NCBI RefSeq assembly: GCF_000812465.1
Contig: NZ_JWMA01000029.1
Span: 1-64,000 of the forward strand
DNA length: 64,000 nucleotides
Source of the DNA: Cupriavidus sp. IDO
Lineage (GTDB): Bacteria > Pseudomonadota > Gammaproteobacteria > Burkholderiales > Burkholderiaceae
Reading direction: 5' to 3'
Numbering within the stretch: position 1 is the first letter of the stretch; each line of letters begins with the position of its first letter. The position numbers and the translations under genes are program-made. The notes beneath the pieces are model-generated. The model worked only from the letters and a program-made list of their open reading frames with translations. It did no database searches and had not been told where the DNA came from. Positions 36,444 through 45,270 of this stretch are shown here, piece after piece.

Positions 36444-39443
36444 ATGACTGCCTCAGATCCGACGAGTTCCGCCGCGGGCACGATCGCCGCAATCCAACAT
36501 GGCGCCGGCACCACACCCGTGGCTCCGGACGGCAAGGCAGAGGTGGCGGCTGGCGGCGCTGCGAACCAGGCGCTGGGCGGCATGGCTAGCGGCGCCTTCG
36601 CCACAACCGTAGCCGAGGCTCTGGCCCCGTCGGATTGCGGTGGCCACGTATTGTACTCGGCAGCGTATTCGCACTATGCACGGCGCATGCTGCAGGCCCG
36701 GCCGGAGCTTCCCGGCATCGTGGCGGACGCGCTTGGCCAACCGCTTTCGCGCGCCTGGATGGAAGCCAGGCTGAAGGTCCTGCACGAGCCCTCGGCCGAT
36801 GCCGAAGAGGCGGTCAAGCGCGCGCTGCGCCGGCTGCGTGCCGAGGTGATGTGCGTGGTGATCGAGCGCGACCTGCGCGGCGACGCGACGCTGGCCGAAG
36901 TCACCGGCGCCATGACCGATCTTGCCGAACTGTCGATCCAGTATGGCCTGGCGATGCTGGGCGACGACATGGCCGCTACCTATGGCCGGCCGGTTGGCGC
37001 GCAGGACGGCGAGTTGCAGGAGCTGGTGGTGGTCGGCATGGGCAAGCTCGGCGGGCGGGAGCTCAATGTCTCGTCCGACATCGACCTGATCTTCCTCTAT
37101 GACGACGACGGCGATACCCAGGGCGGGCAGCGCAGCCTGTCCAACCAGGAGTACTTCATCCGCCTTGGCCGGCGCCTGATCAACCTGCTGGCGGACGTGA
37201 CCGGGGACGGTTACGTCTTCCGCGTCGACATGCGCCTGCGCCCCAACGGCGATGCCGGGCCGCTGGTGTGCAGCCTGGGCATGCTGGAAGAGTACCTGGT
37301 GGTGCAGGGCCGCGAGTGGGAACGCTATGCCTGGATCAAGGCGCGCGTGGTGTCGGCGCTCGACACCCCGCACGCCCAGCGCACGGCATCGTTGCTGTCG
37401 CGGCTGACCACGCCGTTCATCTTCCGGCGCTACCTCGACTACGGCGTGATCGCCGCCATCCGCTCGCTGCACGCGCAGATCCGCAGCGAAGCCGCCAAGC
37501 GCAGCGGCGGGCTGGCGGGGCACGGCGTCAACCAGCGCTCGTTCAATATCAAGCTCGGCCGCGGCGGCATCCGCGAGATCGAATTCATGGCGCAGGTCTT
37601 CCAGCTGATCCGCGGCGGGCAGGACCCGGCGCTGCGCGTGCGCCCCACGCTGGAAGTGCTGGCCGTCGCGGTGGAGCGCGGGCTGCTGCCGGCCGGGCAG
37701 GCCGCCCAGCTGGCGGACGCGTATCGCTTCCTGCGCCAGCTCGAACACCGGCTGCAGTATCGCGACGACGCGCAGACGCATCACCTGCCGACTTCCGCCG
37801 AAGAACAGCTGGCCGTGGCCCGGATGATGGGCTGCGCCGACTGGCCGGCGCTCACCGCAAAGCTGGCGGCGCTGCAGGACCCGGTGGCCCAGCAGTTCGA
37901 AGCCACCTTTTCCGACCCCGACGCTGCGCCATGCGAGGCCTTGTGGCCGGGCCTGGTGCTGGAAGAGCAGCAGGCCGCCCGCACCCAGCGCGAAGGCCCG
38001 GACCAGAGCGATCCCGAAGACGCCGACGACTCCACGCCTTGCCAGCGATTGCAGGCCGCCGGTTTCACCGACTGTGCCGGGCTCTATGACCGCCTGCGCG
38101 CGATCGCCACGTCGCTGCGCTATCGCGCCTTGTCCGAATCCAGCCGCGTGCGCTTCGACCAGCTGGTCAACCGCGCGCTCGATCTCGCGGCCAGGCAGGA
38201 CGATGCGGACAGCACCATCACGCGCTTCGTGGATTTTCTCGATGCGATCATCCGGCGCGCTTCCTACCTGTCGCTGCTATCCGAGTATCCGCAGGCGATG
38301 GACCGCGTGGCCCAGACCCTGCACGCCTCGCGCTGGGCCGCGGATTACCTGACGCGCCACCCGCAACTGCTCGACGAACTGCTCGACAGCGACGCCCTGG
38401 TCGACGCACCGGACTGGCAGGCCTTCCGCAAGCGCCTGTCCGAAAAACTGCTGGCGGTCGATGGCCAGATCGAGCAGCAGATGGATGTGCTGCGCCGCGA
38501 GCACCATGCCGAGACCTTCCGCGTGCTGCTGCAGGATCTGCAGGGCTTGCTGACGGTGGAGCAGGTGGCCGACCGGCTGTCGGACCTGGCCGATGCGATG
38601 CTGGAAGTCACGCTGGAAACGGTCTGGCGCCAGCTGGCCACGCGCCACCGCGAGCAGCCACGCTTTGCCGTGATTGCCTATGGCCGGCTCGGCGGCAAGG
38701 AGCTTGGCTATGCGTCGGACCTCGACATCATCTTTCTGTATGACGATGAGCACGAGCGTGCGCCGGAAGTCTATGCCGCCTATGCGCGCCGGCTCATCAC
38801 CTGGCTGACCAGCCATACCGCCGCGGGCATGTTGTTCGACGTCGACACCCGCCTGCGTCCCAACGGCGCCGCCGGCTTGCTGGTGACGAGCTTCGACGCG
38901 TTCCGCCGCTACCAGCTGCGCGAGGGCGACAACACGGCGTGGGTCTGGGAGCACCAGGCCCTCACGCGAGCGCGCTTCTGCGCGGGCGATGCGGAGATCG
39001 GCGTGCGTTTCGAGGCGCTGCGCGACGAGATTCTGAGGCAGGCGCGCGACCCCGTCACCCTGCGCGACGACATCGCGCAGATGCGTCTCAAGGTGGCCGA
39101 AGGTCATCCCAACCAGACCGAGCTGTTCGACCTCAAGCACGACCGCGGCGGCATGGTCGATATCGAGTTCACCGTGCAGTACCTGGTGCTCTTGCACAGC
39201 CGTGCGCATCCGCAACTGACGCGCAATGCCGGCAATATCGCGCTGCTGCGCGAAGCGGGTGAGCTGGGCCTGATCGATGCGGGGCTGGCAATCGCGGTCG
39301 GCGATGCCTACCGGCTGTTTCGTGCCCGCCAGCACAAGCTGCGGCTGGACGGCAAGGACCAGGCGCGGCTGCCGCACGCTTCGGTGGCGGAGCAGACCGC
39401 GCACGTGCGCGGTCTGTGGCGGGCCGTGTTCGGTGACGCCTGA
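36444..39443 (+). CDS. glnE: Bifunctional glutamine synthetase adenylyltransferase/deadenylase
   Basis: A 999-residue regulator of glutamine synthetase. It has two nucleotidyltransferase domains: the deadenylase half (VGMGKLGGRELNVSSDIDLI, about residue 195) and the adenylyltransferase half (YGRLGGKELGYASDLDIIFL, about residue 745), both with intact DxD metal sites, and two PII-binding-type helical linkers (RGGIREIEFM and DRGGMVDIEFTVQYL). It is about 50 residues longer than the E. coli enzyme; the first 40 residues are Ala/Gly/Thr-rich, so a downstream start is possible. The stop overlaps the start of the rhombosortase gene. Confidence 0.95.
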   Translation: MTASDPTSSAAGTIAAIQHGAGTTPVAPDGKAEVAAGGAANQALGGMASGAFATTVAEALAPSDCGGHVLYSAAYSHYARRMLQARPELPGIVADALGQPLSRAWMEARLKVLHEPSADAEEAVKRALRRLRAEVMCVVIERDLRGDATLAEVTGAMTDLAELSIQYGLAMLGDDMAATYGRPVGAQDGELQELVVVGMGKLGGRELNVSSDIDLIFLYDDDGDTQGGQRSLSNQEYFIRLGRRLINLLADVTGDGYVFRVDMRLRPNGDAGPLVCSLGMLEEYLVVQGREWERYAWIKARVVSALDTPHAQRTASLLSRLTTPFIFRRYLDYGVIAAIRSLHAQIRSEAAKRSGGLAGHGVNQRSFNIKLGRGGIREIEFMAQVFQLIRGGQDPALRVRPTLEVLAVAVERGLLPAGQAAQLADAYRFLRQLEHRLQYRDDAQTHHLPTSAEEQLAVARMMGCADWPALTAKLAALQDPVAQQFEATFSDPDAAPCEALWPGLVLEEQQAARTQREGPDQSDPEDADDSTPCQRLQAAGFTDCAGLYDRLRAIATSLRYRALSESSRVRFDQLVNRALDLAARQDDADSTITRFVDFLDAIIRRASYLSLLSEYPQAMDRVAQTLHASRWAADYLTRHPQLLDELLDSDALVDAPDWQAFRKRLSEKLLAVDGQIEQQMDVLRREHHAETFRVLLQDLQGLLTVEQVADRLSDLADAMLEVTLETVWRQLATRHREQPRFAVIAYGRLGGKELGYASDLDIIFLYDDEHERAPEVYAAYARRLITWLTSHTAAGMLFDVDTRLRPNGAAGLLVTSFDAFRRYQLREGDNTAWVWEHQALTRARFCAGDAEIGVRFEALRDEILRQARDPVTLRDDIAQMRLKVAEGHPNQTELFDLKHDRGGMVDIEFTVQYLVLLHSRAHPQLTRNAGNIALLREAGELGLIDAGLAIAVGDAYRLFRARQHKLRLDGKDQARLPHASVAEQTAHVRGLWRAVFGDA

Positions 39444-40068
39444 GCGCCGTCGCACCGGTGCGACCTGGCCGGGCGTGCTGGCCGCGATTGCGGCGGTATG
39501 GGCGCTGTCGGCCCTCTTCACCTTTGTGCCGTGGCTGCATGCGCACGGCCTTTTCCTGCGCGACGCCGTGCGCACGGACCACGAGTGGTGGCGCTTGCTG
39601 AGCGCGATGTGGGCCCACCTCGGCTGGCGCCACTGGCTGGCCGATGCCTGCGCCGCGGCCGGCCTGTTGCTGCTGGCCGGGCGCGAAGCGCGCGCACGCG
39701 ACATGCTGCTGGTGCTTCTGATCTGCGGCGTCGCGGCGCAGATTGCCCTGCTGCGCGTCTCCGCCGTGGGCTGGTATGGCGGACTTTCCGGCGCATTGCA
39801 CGGGCTGGCACTATGGGGGGCGCTGACGCTGCTGCGTGGCGCAGGACTGTCGCGCGTGATCGGCGTACTGCTGAGCCTGGGCGTGCTGGTCAAGGTCTGG
39901 CTGGAGCAGTCGTGGCTGGCGCCAATCGTGTTCGAGCCGTCGTGGGGATTCGGGGTGGTTCGCGCCGCGCACGCAACTGGGGCGGTCGCGGGGCTGGTCT
40001 GCTGGGTGCTCCAGGAATGGTGGCGCGGCCGAGCCGGCGGCGGCCCGGATGCGGCCGATGCGCCTTGA
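39433..40068 (+). CDS. rrtA: Rhombosortase (rhomboid-family GlyGly-CTERM protease)
   Basis: A 211-residue integral membrane serine protease with about six hydrophobic segments. The rhomboid active site is GWYGGLSGALHGL (GxSG, about residue 117) and the catalytic His is probably in AAHATGAVAGL (about residue 184). HLGWRHWLADACAAAGLLLL (about residue 60) is the conserved N-terminal block with the oxyanion His. The short size and lack of extra domains fit rhombosortase rather than GlpG. Rhombosortases cleave the GlyGly-CTERM tail of exported proteins. The gene starts with GTG inside the end of glnE (11-base overlap, coupled translation). The only evident substrate is the convergent S8 protease next door. 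Confidence 0.88.
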   Translation: MTPERRRTGATWPGVLAAIAAVWALSALFTFVPWLHAHGLFLRDAVRTDHEWWRLLSAMWAHLGWRHWLADACAAAGLLLLAGREARARDMLLVLLICGVAAQIALLRVSAVGWYGGLSGALHGLALWGALTLLRGAGLSRVIGVLLSLGVLVKVWLEQSWLAPIVFEPSWGFGVVRAAHATGAVAGLVCWVLQEWWRGRAGGGPDAADAP

Positions 40069-40113
40069 TGTCGCCGTCTGGCCGTGAGACGCGCTGCCGG
40101 CGGCCCTGGTCCA

Positions 40114-41781
40114 CTAGCGCCTGCGGCGCAGCGTGAACGTCACCAGGCCACTGACTGCCAGCAGAAGCGCCGACCAGAGGGCCACCGCGCCTCCGCCACC
40201 GCCGCCACCTCCGCTTGATGTCGTTGCGGGCGCCGGCGCCGTCAGCGCGGGCGAAGCGGCTGCGGTCAGTGCCCCGTCGGCATCGAGCAGGCCGGCGCCG
40301 CAGACGCCGGGATTGATGGTGCAATAAGTGCCGGGCGGATGGGGGCGGGCCGAGCTCTTCAGGCCCGTGGTGACCTGCGCCGGAGTCAGCGAGGGCGTGA
40401 CGGCCAGCATCAGCGCCACAACGCCCGACACCATCGGCGCCGCAAAGCTGGTGCCCTGCGATGACGTGACCACGTACGCGCCCTGGGACGTCGTGCCGTC
40501 GTTGCTCAGCGTGCGGATGAACGACGGTGCGACCGTACACTTTCCGTTCAGTACCTTCGAATTGCCGCAGCCGCCACCCGGGGCGCTGATGGTGACCTGC
40601 GGCCCGACATTGGCGTAGCTGGCGTTCTCGCCGTCATTGGCGTTGGCGGTGACCGAAATCACGCCGGTGCAGTCAGCCGGCGCTTCGACCGCGCCCCGGT
40701 TGTTGCCGGCGGCGGCAACCACGACCACGCCGCGCGCAGTCAGGTCGTTGATGGCCTGCTGCTCGATACTCGAGCAGGTGCCGCCCCCAAGGCTGATGTT
40801 GACGATGCGCGCCGGAGTAGGATTGGGCGGCGCGTCCGGCACCGCTATGCCGCCGGCCCAGCGCATGCCGTCCACGGTATCGGACAACAGTGCTCCGCAG
40901 CGTCCCGAAACGCGCACCGGCTGGATGCGGGCATTCCAGTCGACGCCGGCGATATCGCGGCCGTTGTTCGTGATGGCGCCCAGTACACTCGCTACGCGAG
41001 TGCCGTGCCAGCTGTTGGACGTGGCAGTCGTGGTGGGCGTGGTACTGCCCGGGCAAGTGAAACCGGCGGGGACGTTGTCGCCTGCGTCGGTGGGATCGCT
41101 GTCACGCCCGTCACCATCGTTGGAGATGGTGGTATTGCTGATGAAGTCATAGCCCGGCACCAGCCTTGCGGCCAGGTCCGGGTGCGGCAGGTAGCCGGTG
41201 TCGAGCACGGCGATCACGATCCCGCTGCTGCCCTGCGTCCGGTCCCAGGCGCGCGGTAGGTTGGCGCCGCCGGCCACGGTGGCCGGTCCCATCATGTAGG
41301 GCTGGTTGATGCTGAAATCCGGATCGTTGGGTACGGTGTCATGCAGGTGCAGCCAGCGGTCCGGCACGGCGTCGGCCACGCGCGGGTCCTGGCGCAGCTT
41401 TGCCGCCACGGCTTCCGGATCGGTGCCGGAACCATAAGGCACGCTCATCAGCTGCATGTTGCCGGCCATGGAACGCCTGACCGACAGGCCAATGCCGGTG
41501 TTCTCGCGCACGCGCCGGATGCGGTCATCCTGATCGTCGGCGGCGGCGCTGGCCATGCTGGCGGCAGGCATGGCGGCTCCCGAAGCTGCTGAGCCGTTGG
41601 CATCACGCCAGCGCACGATGACATTGCCGGTATAGGCCGGGGCAGGGCGCGCCTCTGGTGCGGCCGCGGCGGGCGGCGCCATGGCCATCGATGAGGCCGC
41701 GGCGGTGGCAAGCACGACGGCACGCCATGCGCGGCGACAGACCAGGAAATTGCGGAAGACGGACTGCGCAGAGTGCGGCAT
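40114..41781 (-). CDS. S8 (subtilisin-like) serine protease with GlyGly-CTERM tail
   Basis: A 555-residue exported protease. Residues 1-41 are a long signal peptide (ends PPAAAA). A prodomain at about 45-150 contains NVIVRWRD and AKLRQDPRVADAVPDRWL. The catalytic triad is Asp in AVLDTGYLPHPDL, His in SWHGTRVASVLGA and Ser in GTSFAAPMVSGVVALML. The C-terminus is a Gly8 run, a hydrophobic helix (AVALWSALLLAVSGLVTFTL) and RRRR, the GlyGly-CTERM signal cut by rhombosortase. Secretion through a type II system and surface release or anchoring is inferred. AGGAGG lies before the ATG. Confidence 0.92.
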   Translation of the reverse strand: MPHSAQSVFRNFLVCRRAWRAVVLATAAASSMAMAPPAAAAPEARPAPAYTGNVIVRWRDANGSAASGAAMPAASMASAAADDQDDRIRRVRENTGIGLSVRRSMAGNMQLMSVPYGSGTDPEAVAAKLRQDPRVADAVPDRWLHLHDTVPNDPDFSINQPYMMGPATVAGGANLPRAWDRTQGSSGIVIAVLDTGYLPHPDLAARLVPGYDFISNTTISNDGDGRDSDPTDAGDNVPAGFTCPGSTTPTTTATSNSWHGTRVASVLGAITNNGRDIAGVDWNARIQPVRVSGRCGALLSDTVDGMRWAGGIAVPDAPPNPTPARIVNISLGGGTCSSIEQQAINDLTARGVVVVAAAGNNRGAVEAPADCTGVISVTANANDGENASYANVGPQVTISAPGGGCGNSKVLNGKCTVAPSFIRTLSNDGTTSQGAYVVTSSQGTSFAAPMVSGVVALMLAVTPSLTPAQVTTGLKSSARPHPPGTYCTINPGVCGAGLLDADGALTAAASPALTAPAPATTSSGGGGGGGGAVALWSALLLAVSGLVTFTLRRRR

Positions 41782-41872
41782 GCATTCCTCCTGATGGCGC
41801 CCGGACCTGTGCCGGGTGGCGTCGCAGCCCGTTTCGGGCGCTGCTATGTAGCGAATACGATCCGGCCCGAAT

Positions 41873-41909
41873 GTGCAAGGGGTACCGAAGGTTTAGACCC
41901 TGGGTACCG
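41873..41909 (-). promoter_or_regulatory. Direct repeats beside a putative -35 upstream of the S8 protease
   Basis: GGGTACCG occurs at 41880-41887 and again at 41902-41909, exactly 22 bases apart (two helical turns), each containing the palindrome GGTACC. On the minus strand they lie just upstream of TTGCAC (41873-41878), a possible -35 element, which is where an activator would bind. Promoter and factor are inferred. Confidence 0.4.
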
Positions 41910-41968
41910 CCGGGAGCACCTCGCCGGTTAAACGGCGATCCTGCTGCCCGGCAATCCGGCTTCCGACC

Positions 41969-42415
41969 TCAGTTCGGCGGCATGTCCCGGGAGGTGGGAA
42001 TGGTCCGGTTGGGCTTGATCACGCGGTCCGGCTCGGCCGTTTCAATGCGAGGCGCGGCGCGCAGCGTGGCGACGGCCTGGTCCAGCGTGGCATCGGCCGA
42101 CGGCGTGATGGCCGTGACCAGCCAGACGCCACCGGACATCGGACGCTTCACCACGAAGCGGATCGGACCTTCGATGCCTGCCAGCAGGCGGCCCGCGTCT
42201 TCCGACATATTCACCGCGGGCGGCGTGAAGCGGACCATGATGTCGCCCAGTGCGCGATCGGCGCTGATGCTGCCCGTGGGCGGGGCCGATGCCCCGGCCT
42301 GGGCCTGGCAGCCCGTCAGGGCAATCAGCGCCAGCCCGGCGGCAGCGCTGATTGCCACAACGGATCGGAGTGCGGGCCTGCGCCGGCTTCCGGATGGCGG
42401 CAAATGGCGGGTCAT
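41969..42415 (-). CDS. Lipoprotein resembling an S8 protease prodomain
   Basis: A 148-residue lipoprotein: basic N-region, hydrophobic core and lipobox LTGC at about residues 35-38. The mature part (ALGDIMVRFTPPA..., then VVKRPMSGGVWLVTA and ATLDQAVATLRAAPRIETAEPDR) parallels the prodomain of the protease encoded next on the strand (NVIVRWRD; SVRRSMAGNMQLMSV; PEAVAAKLRQDPRVADAVPDR). S8 prodomains act as folding chaperones and inhibitors, so this may be a membrane-tethered inhibitor or chaperone of the GlyGly-CTERM protease. No catalytic domain is attached. Start 42415 gives the lipoprotein signal. It lies 58 bases after recN and 187 before the protease. Confidence 0.82.
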   Translation of the reverse strand: MTRHLPPSGSRRRPALRSVVAISAAAGLALIALTGCQAQAGASAPPTGSISADRALGDIMVRFTPPAVNMSEDAGRLLAGIEGPIRFVVKRPMSGGVWLVTAITPSADATLDQAVATLRAAPRIETAEPDRVIKPNRTIPTSRDMPPN

Positions 42416-42473
42416 GGGTAAGGCTCCTTTGAATTCGTGGAAAGCTTGCCGGGGGGCGTCCAGCGCCGTGTCC

Positions 42474-44201
42474 TCAGCTGGCGACGCGGCGTGCGCGGCG
42501 GCCTTCCTTGCCGCCTGCGGCGCGCGCGCCCTGCGCCAGCATCTCTTCGGCATGTTGCAGGGTGGTGGCAGTGACGGTTGCGCCGCCGAGCATGCGCGCG
42601 GTCTCCACCACGCGGCCGGCGGCGTCGAGCGCGCGGATGCGCGAGCGCGTGACGGATGCCGCGGCGTCGCCGGTGGTTTCCTTGCTGACCAGCAGGTGGC
42701 TGCCAGCCTGCGCCGCGACCTGCGGCAGGTGGGTCACGCACAGCACCTGGCGCGCGCGGCCCAGTTCCTGCAGACGACGGCCCACCACCTCAGCGACTGC
42801 GCCGCCGATGCCGGTGTCGACTTCGTCGAAGATCAGTGTCGGCGTGGGCGAGGCTTCGCTGGTGATGACCGAGATAGCCAGGCTGATCCGCGCCAGTTCG
42901 CCACCGGAAGCGACCCGCGCCAGCGGCCGGGCGGTGACGCCGGCATGGCCGGCGACGAGGAATTCGATCTGCTCCAGTCCGAAGCTCTGGCCCTCGTCCA
43001 GCTGGTTGAGTGCCACCACGAAGCTGCCGCCTGCCATCGACAGGCCCTGCATCGCCTCGGTAACGGCGGCGGAGAGCAGGTCGGCTGCTTCCTTGCGGGC
43101 GTGGCTCAGGTGCTGGGCCAGGGTCAGGTAGGCGGCGCGGGCGGCGGCTTCGCGGGCCATCACCTTGTTCAGGTCCTGCGCGGCCTGCAGGTCGTCAAGC
43201 TGCTGGCGGAGGGCGATCAGCTCATCGGCCAGCTGCTCGGGCGGCAGGCGGTACTTGCGCGCGGTGGCATGCAGCGCCTGCATGCGTTCCTCGACGGTCT
43301 GCAGGCGCTCGGGATCGAGTTCGAGCCGGTCGACATAGCGCGTCAGCGAGTGCGCGGCTTCTTCGGCCTGCAACTGCGCCGGTTCCAGCGCGGCCAGCAC
43401 GTCGCGCAGCGCCGGATCGACATCGACCAGCTGCTGCAGCCGGTGCACGATCGTGTTGAGCGCCGACAGCACCGAGCCATCGGCTTCGGACAGGGCGTCG
43501 AGCGCGGCGCGGCTGCCGTCGATCAGTCCGGCCGCGTGCGACAGGCGGTTGTATTCGGACTGGATCTCGTCCCACTCGCCGGGCTGCGGGTTCAGCTTGT
43601 CGAGCTCGCCCACCTGCCATTCGAGCCGCTCGCGTTCGAGCTGCATCTCGCGCGACTGGTGCTCGACCGCCTCGCGCTGGCGCACGCAGGCGCGCCAGGC
43701 ACGCCAGGCCTCGGCCACCGCGCCGGCCTGCTGGGTCAGCCCGGCGTGGGCGTCGAACAGCAGGCGCTGGGCGTCGGGTCGCAGCAGCAGCTGGTGGGCA
43801 TGCTGGCCGTGGATGTCGACCAGCTGGTCGCCCACTTCGCGCAGTTGCGCGAGCGTGGCGGCGGCGCCGTTGATAAAGGCCTTGCTGCGGCCGCCGGCAT
43901 CGACGGTCCGGCGCAGCAGCACGGTGCGGCCGCCGTCGTCGTCCTCGCCGCTCAGCTCGCGTTCGGCCAGCCATGCGTCCAGGGCGGGGTGGGTGGAGAA
44001 GGTGGCGCTGACGCTGGCGCGCGCCGCGCCTTCGCGGACCACGCCGGCATCGGCCCGCTCGCCGAGCACGAGCGCCAGGGCATCGATCAGGATCGACTTG
44101 CCGGCGCCGGTTTCGCCGGTGAAGACAGTAAAGCCGGAGGAGAAGTCCAGGTCGAGCGTGTCGACAATGACGAAATCGCGGATGGACAGGCTGCGCAGCA
44201 T
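42474..44201 (-). CDS. recN: DNA repair protein RecN
   Basis: A 575-residue SMC-like ATPase that acts in double-strand break repair. MLRSLSIRDFVIVDTLDLDF and Walker A GETGAGKSILIDAL (about residue 29) start the protein, a long coiled coil spans about 160-350, and the C-terminal head has the ABC signature VASGGELARISLAI, Walker B TLIFDEVDTGIGG and LCVTHLPQVAAQA. In many bacteria recN is SOS-regulated; I see no clear LexA box here. It follows nadK on the same strand (38-base gap), a common beta/gammaproteobacterial order. Confidence 0.94.
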   Translation of the reverse strand: MLRSLSIRDFVIVDTLDLDFSSGFTVFTGETGAGKSILIDALALVLGERADAGVVREGAARASVSATFSTHPALDAWLAERELSGEDDDGGRTVLLRRTVDAGGRSKAFINGAAATLAQLREVGDQLVDIHGQHAHQLLLRPDAQRLLFDAHAGLTQQAGAVAEAWRAWRACVRQREAVEHQSREMQLERERLEWQVGELDKLNPQPGEWDEIQSEYNRLSHAAGLIDGSRAALDALSEADGSVLSALNTIVHRLQQLVDVDPALRDVLAALEPAQLQAEEAAHSLTRYVDRLELDPERLQTVEERMQALHATARKYRLPPEQLADELIALRQQLDDLQAAQDLNKVMAREAAARAAYLTLAQHLSHARKEAADLLSAAVTEAMQGLSMAGGSFVVALNQLDEGQSFGLEQIEFLVAGHAGVTARPLARVASGGELARISLAISVITSEASPTPTLIFDEVDTGIGGAVAEVVGRRLQELGRARQVLCVTHLPQVAAQAGSHLLVSKETTGDAAASVTRSRIRALDAAGRVVETARMLGGATVTATTLQHAEEMLAQGARAAGGKEGRRARRVAS

Positions 44202-44239
44202 CGTGGCGGGCGGGTGGAGTCAGTCAGTTGCGGGGCGCT

Positions 44240-45157
44240 TCAGAGGCGATTGTCTTCGGTCGGGTACTCGTGCCAGTGCAGCTTCTTGCGCAGCGTGGCG
44301 TAGTAGTTGTAGCCGACCGGGTGCAGCAGTTTGATAGTCTTGGCCGAACGGCGCACGACGATGCGGTCGCCCGGCAGCAGCGAGGTCAGCGACTGCATGT
44401 CGAAGTTGACGCTGGCGTCGCGCGCGGTGGCCACCTCGATGGTGACCTCAGCGTCGTGCGGCAGGACAATCGGACGGTTCGACAGCGCGTGCGGGGCGAT
44501 CGGGACCAGCACCAGGCCGGACAGCGTCGGATGCAGGATCGGCCCGCCGGCGGACAGCGCGTAGGCGGTCGAACCCGTCGCGGTCGAGACGATCAGGCCG
44601 TCGGAGCGCTGGTTGTACATGAAGTTGCCGTCCACCGACACCGCCAGCTCCACCATCCCGGAAATGCCGGAGCGGTTGACCACCACATCGTTCAGGGCCA
44701 GCGCGGAGAAGATCACGCCATCGTCGCGGATCACGCGCGATTCGAGCAGTAGCCGGGTCTCGGCCTCGTGCGCGCCGGCCAGCATGTCCGGCAGCACCGA
44801 TTGCACTTCTTCCAGCGGGATGTCGGTCATGAAGCCCAGCCGGCCGTGGTTCACGCCGATCAGCGGCACGTCATAGCCGGCCAGCTGGCGCGCGATGCCG
44901 AGCAGGGTGCCGTCGCCGCCGAGGACCACGGCCACGTCGGCCTGCTTGCCGATTTCCTCCGGCGACAGCGCCGGGTAGTCGGTCAGCCCGGTGGCCAGCG
45001 CGGTTTCGCGCTCGAACACGACATCCTGTCCGTTCCTCAGGATGGTCGAGGCGATCTCCTCCAGCGGGCCTTCGATGCCGGCGGTCGAGTGCCTGCCCAC
45101 CAGGGCAACGGTCTGGTAAGGGGTGCGCGAGGCGCTGGGCTTTGGGGGGGCGGACAT
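44240..45157 (-). CDS. nadK: NAD kinase
   Basis: A 305-residue ATP-NAD kinase that makes [22 protein letters not shown] (GGDGT motif, about residue 77), [26 protein letters not shown] (NE/D motif variant) and the Gly-rich [20 protein letters not shown] (about residue 190) are diagnostic. Start 45157 was chosen over an upstream in-frame codon because it places the first strand [10 protein letters not shown] at the usual distance. It is divergent from hrcA, a conserved pair in betaproteobacteria. Confidence 0.94.
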   Translation of the reverse strand: MSAPPKPSASRTPYQTVALVGRHSTAGIEGPLEEIASTILRNGQDVVFERETALATGLTDYPALSPEEIGKQADVAVVLGGDGTLLGIARQLAGYDVPLIGVNHGRLGFMTDIPLEEVQSVLPDMLAGAHEAETRLLLESRVIRDDGVIFSALALNDVVVNRSGISGMVELAVSVDGNFMYNQRSDGLIVSTATGSTAYALSAGGPILHPTLSGLVLVPIAPHALSNRPIVLPHDAEVTIEVATARDASVNFDMQSLTSLLPGDRIVVRRSAKTIKLLHPVGYNYYATLRKKLHWHEYPTEDNRL

Positions 45158-45270
45158 GCCGGGATTAGACCATACGGTTATGACCGTTGTCAGCAAACGG
45201 CCGCCGGCGTTTCCGGCCCAGCCATGGCCGGCCGCCCGAAGCGGTAAAACTTGCGTAAAATCGGGGCATC

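Noticed and set aside
45158-45270. Possible CIRCE element for HrcA
   Set aside because: I looked for TTAGCACTC-N9-GAGTGCTAA near hrcA and grpE and found none; TTAGTGAGTGC near 48227 is not an inverted repeat.
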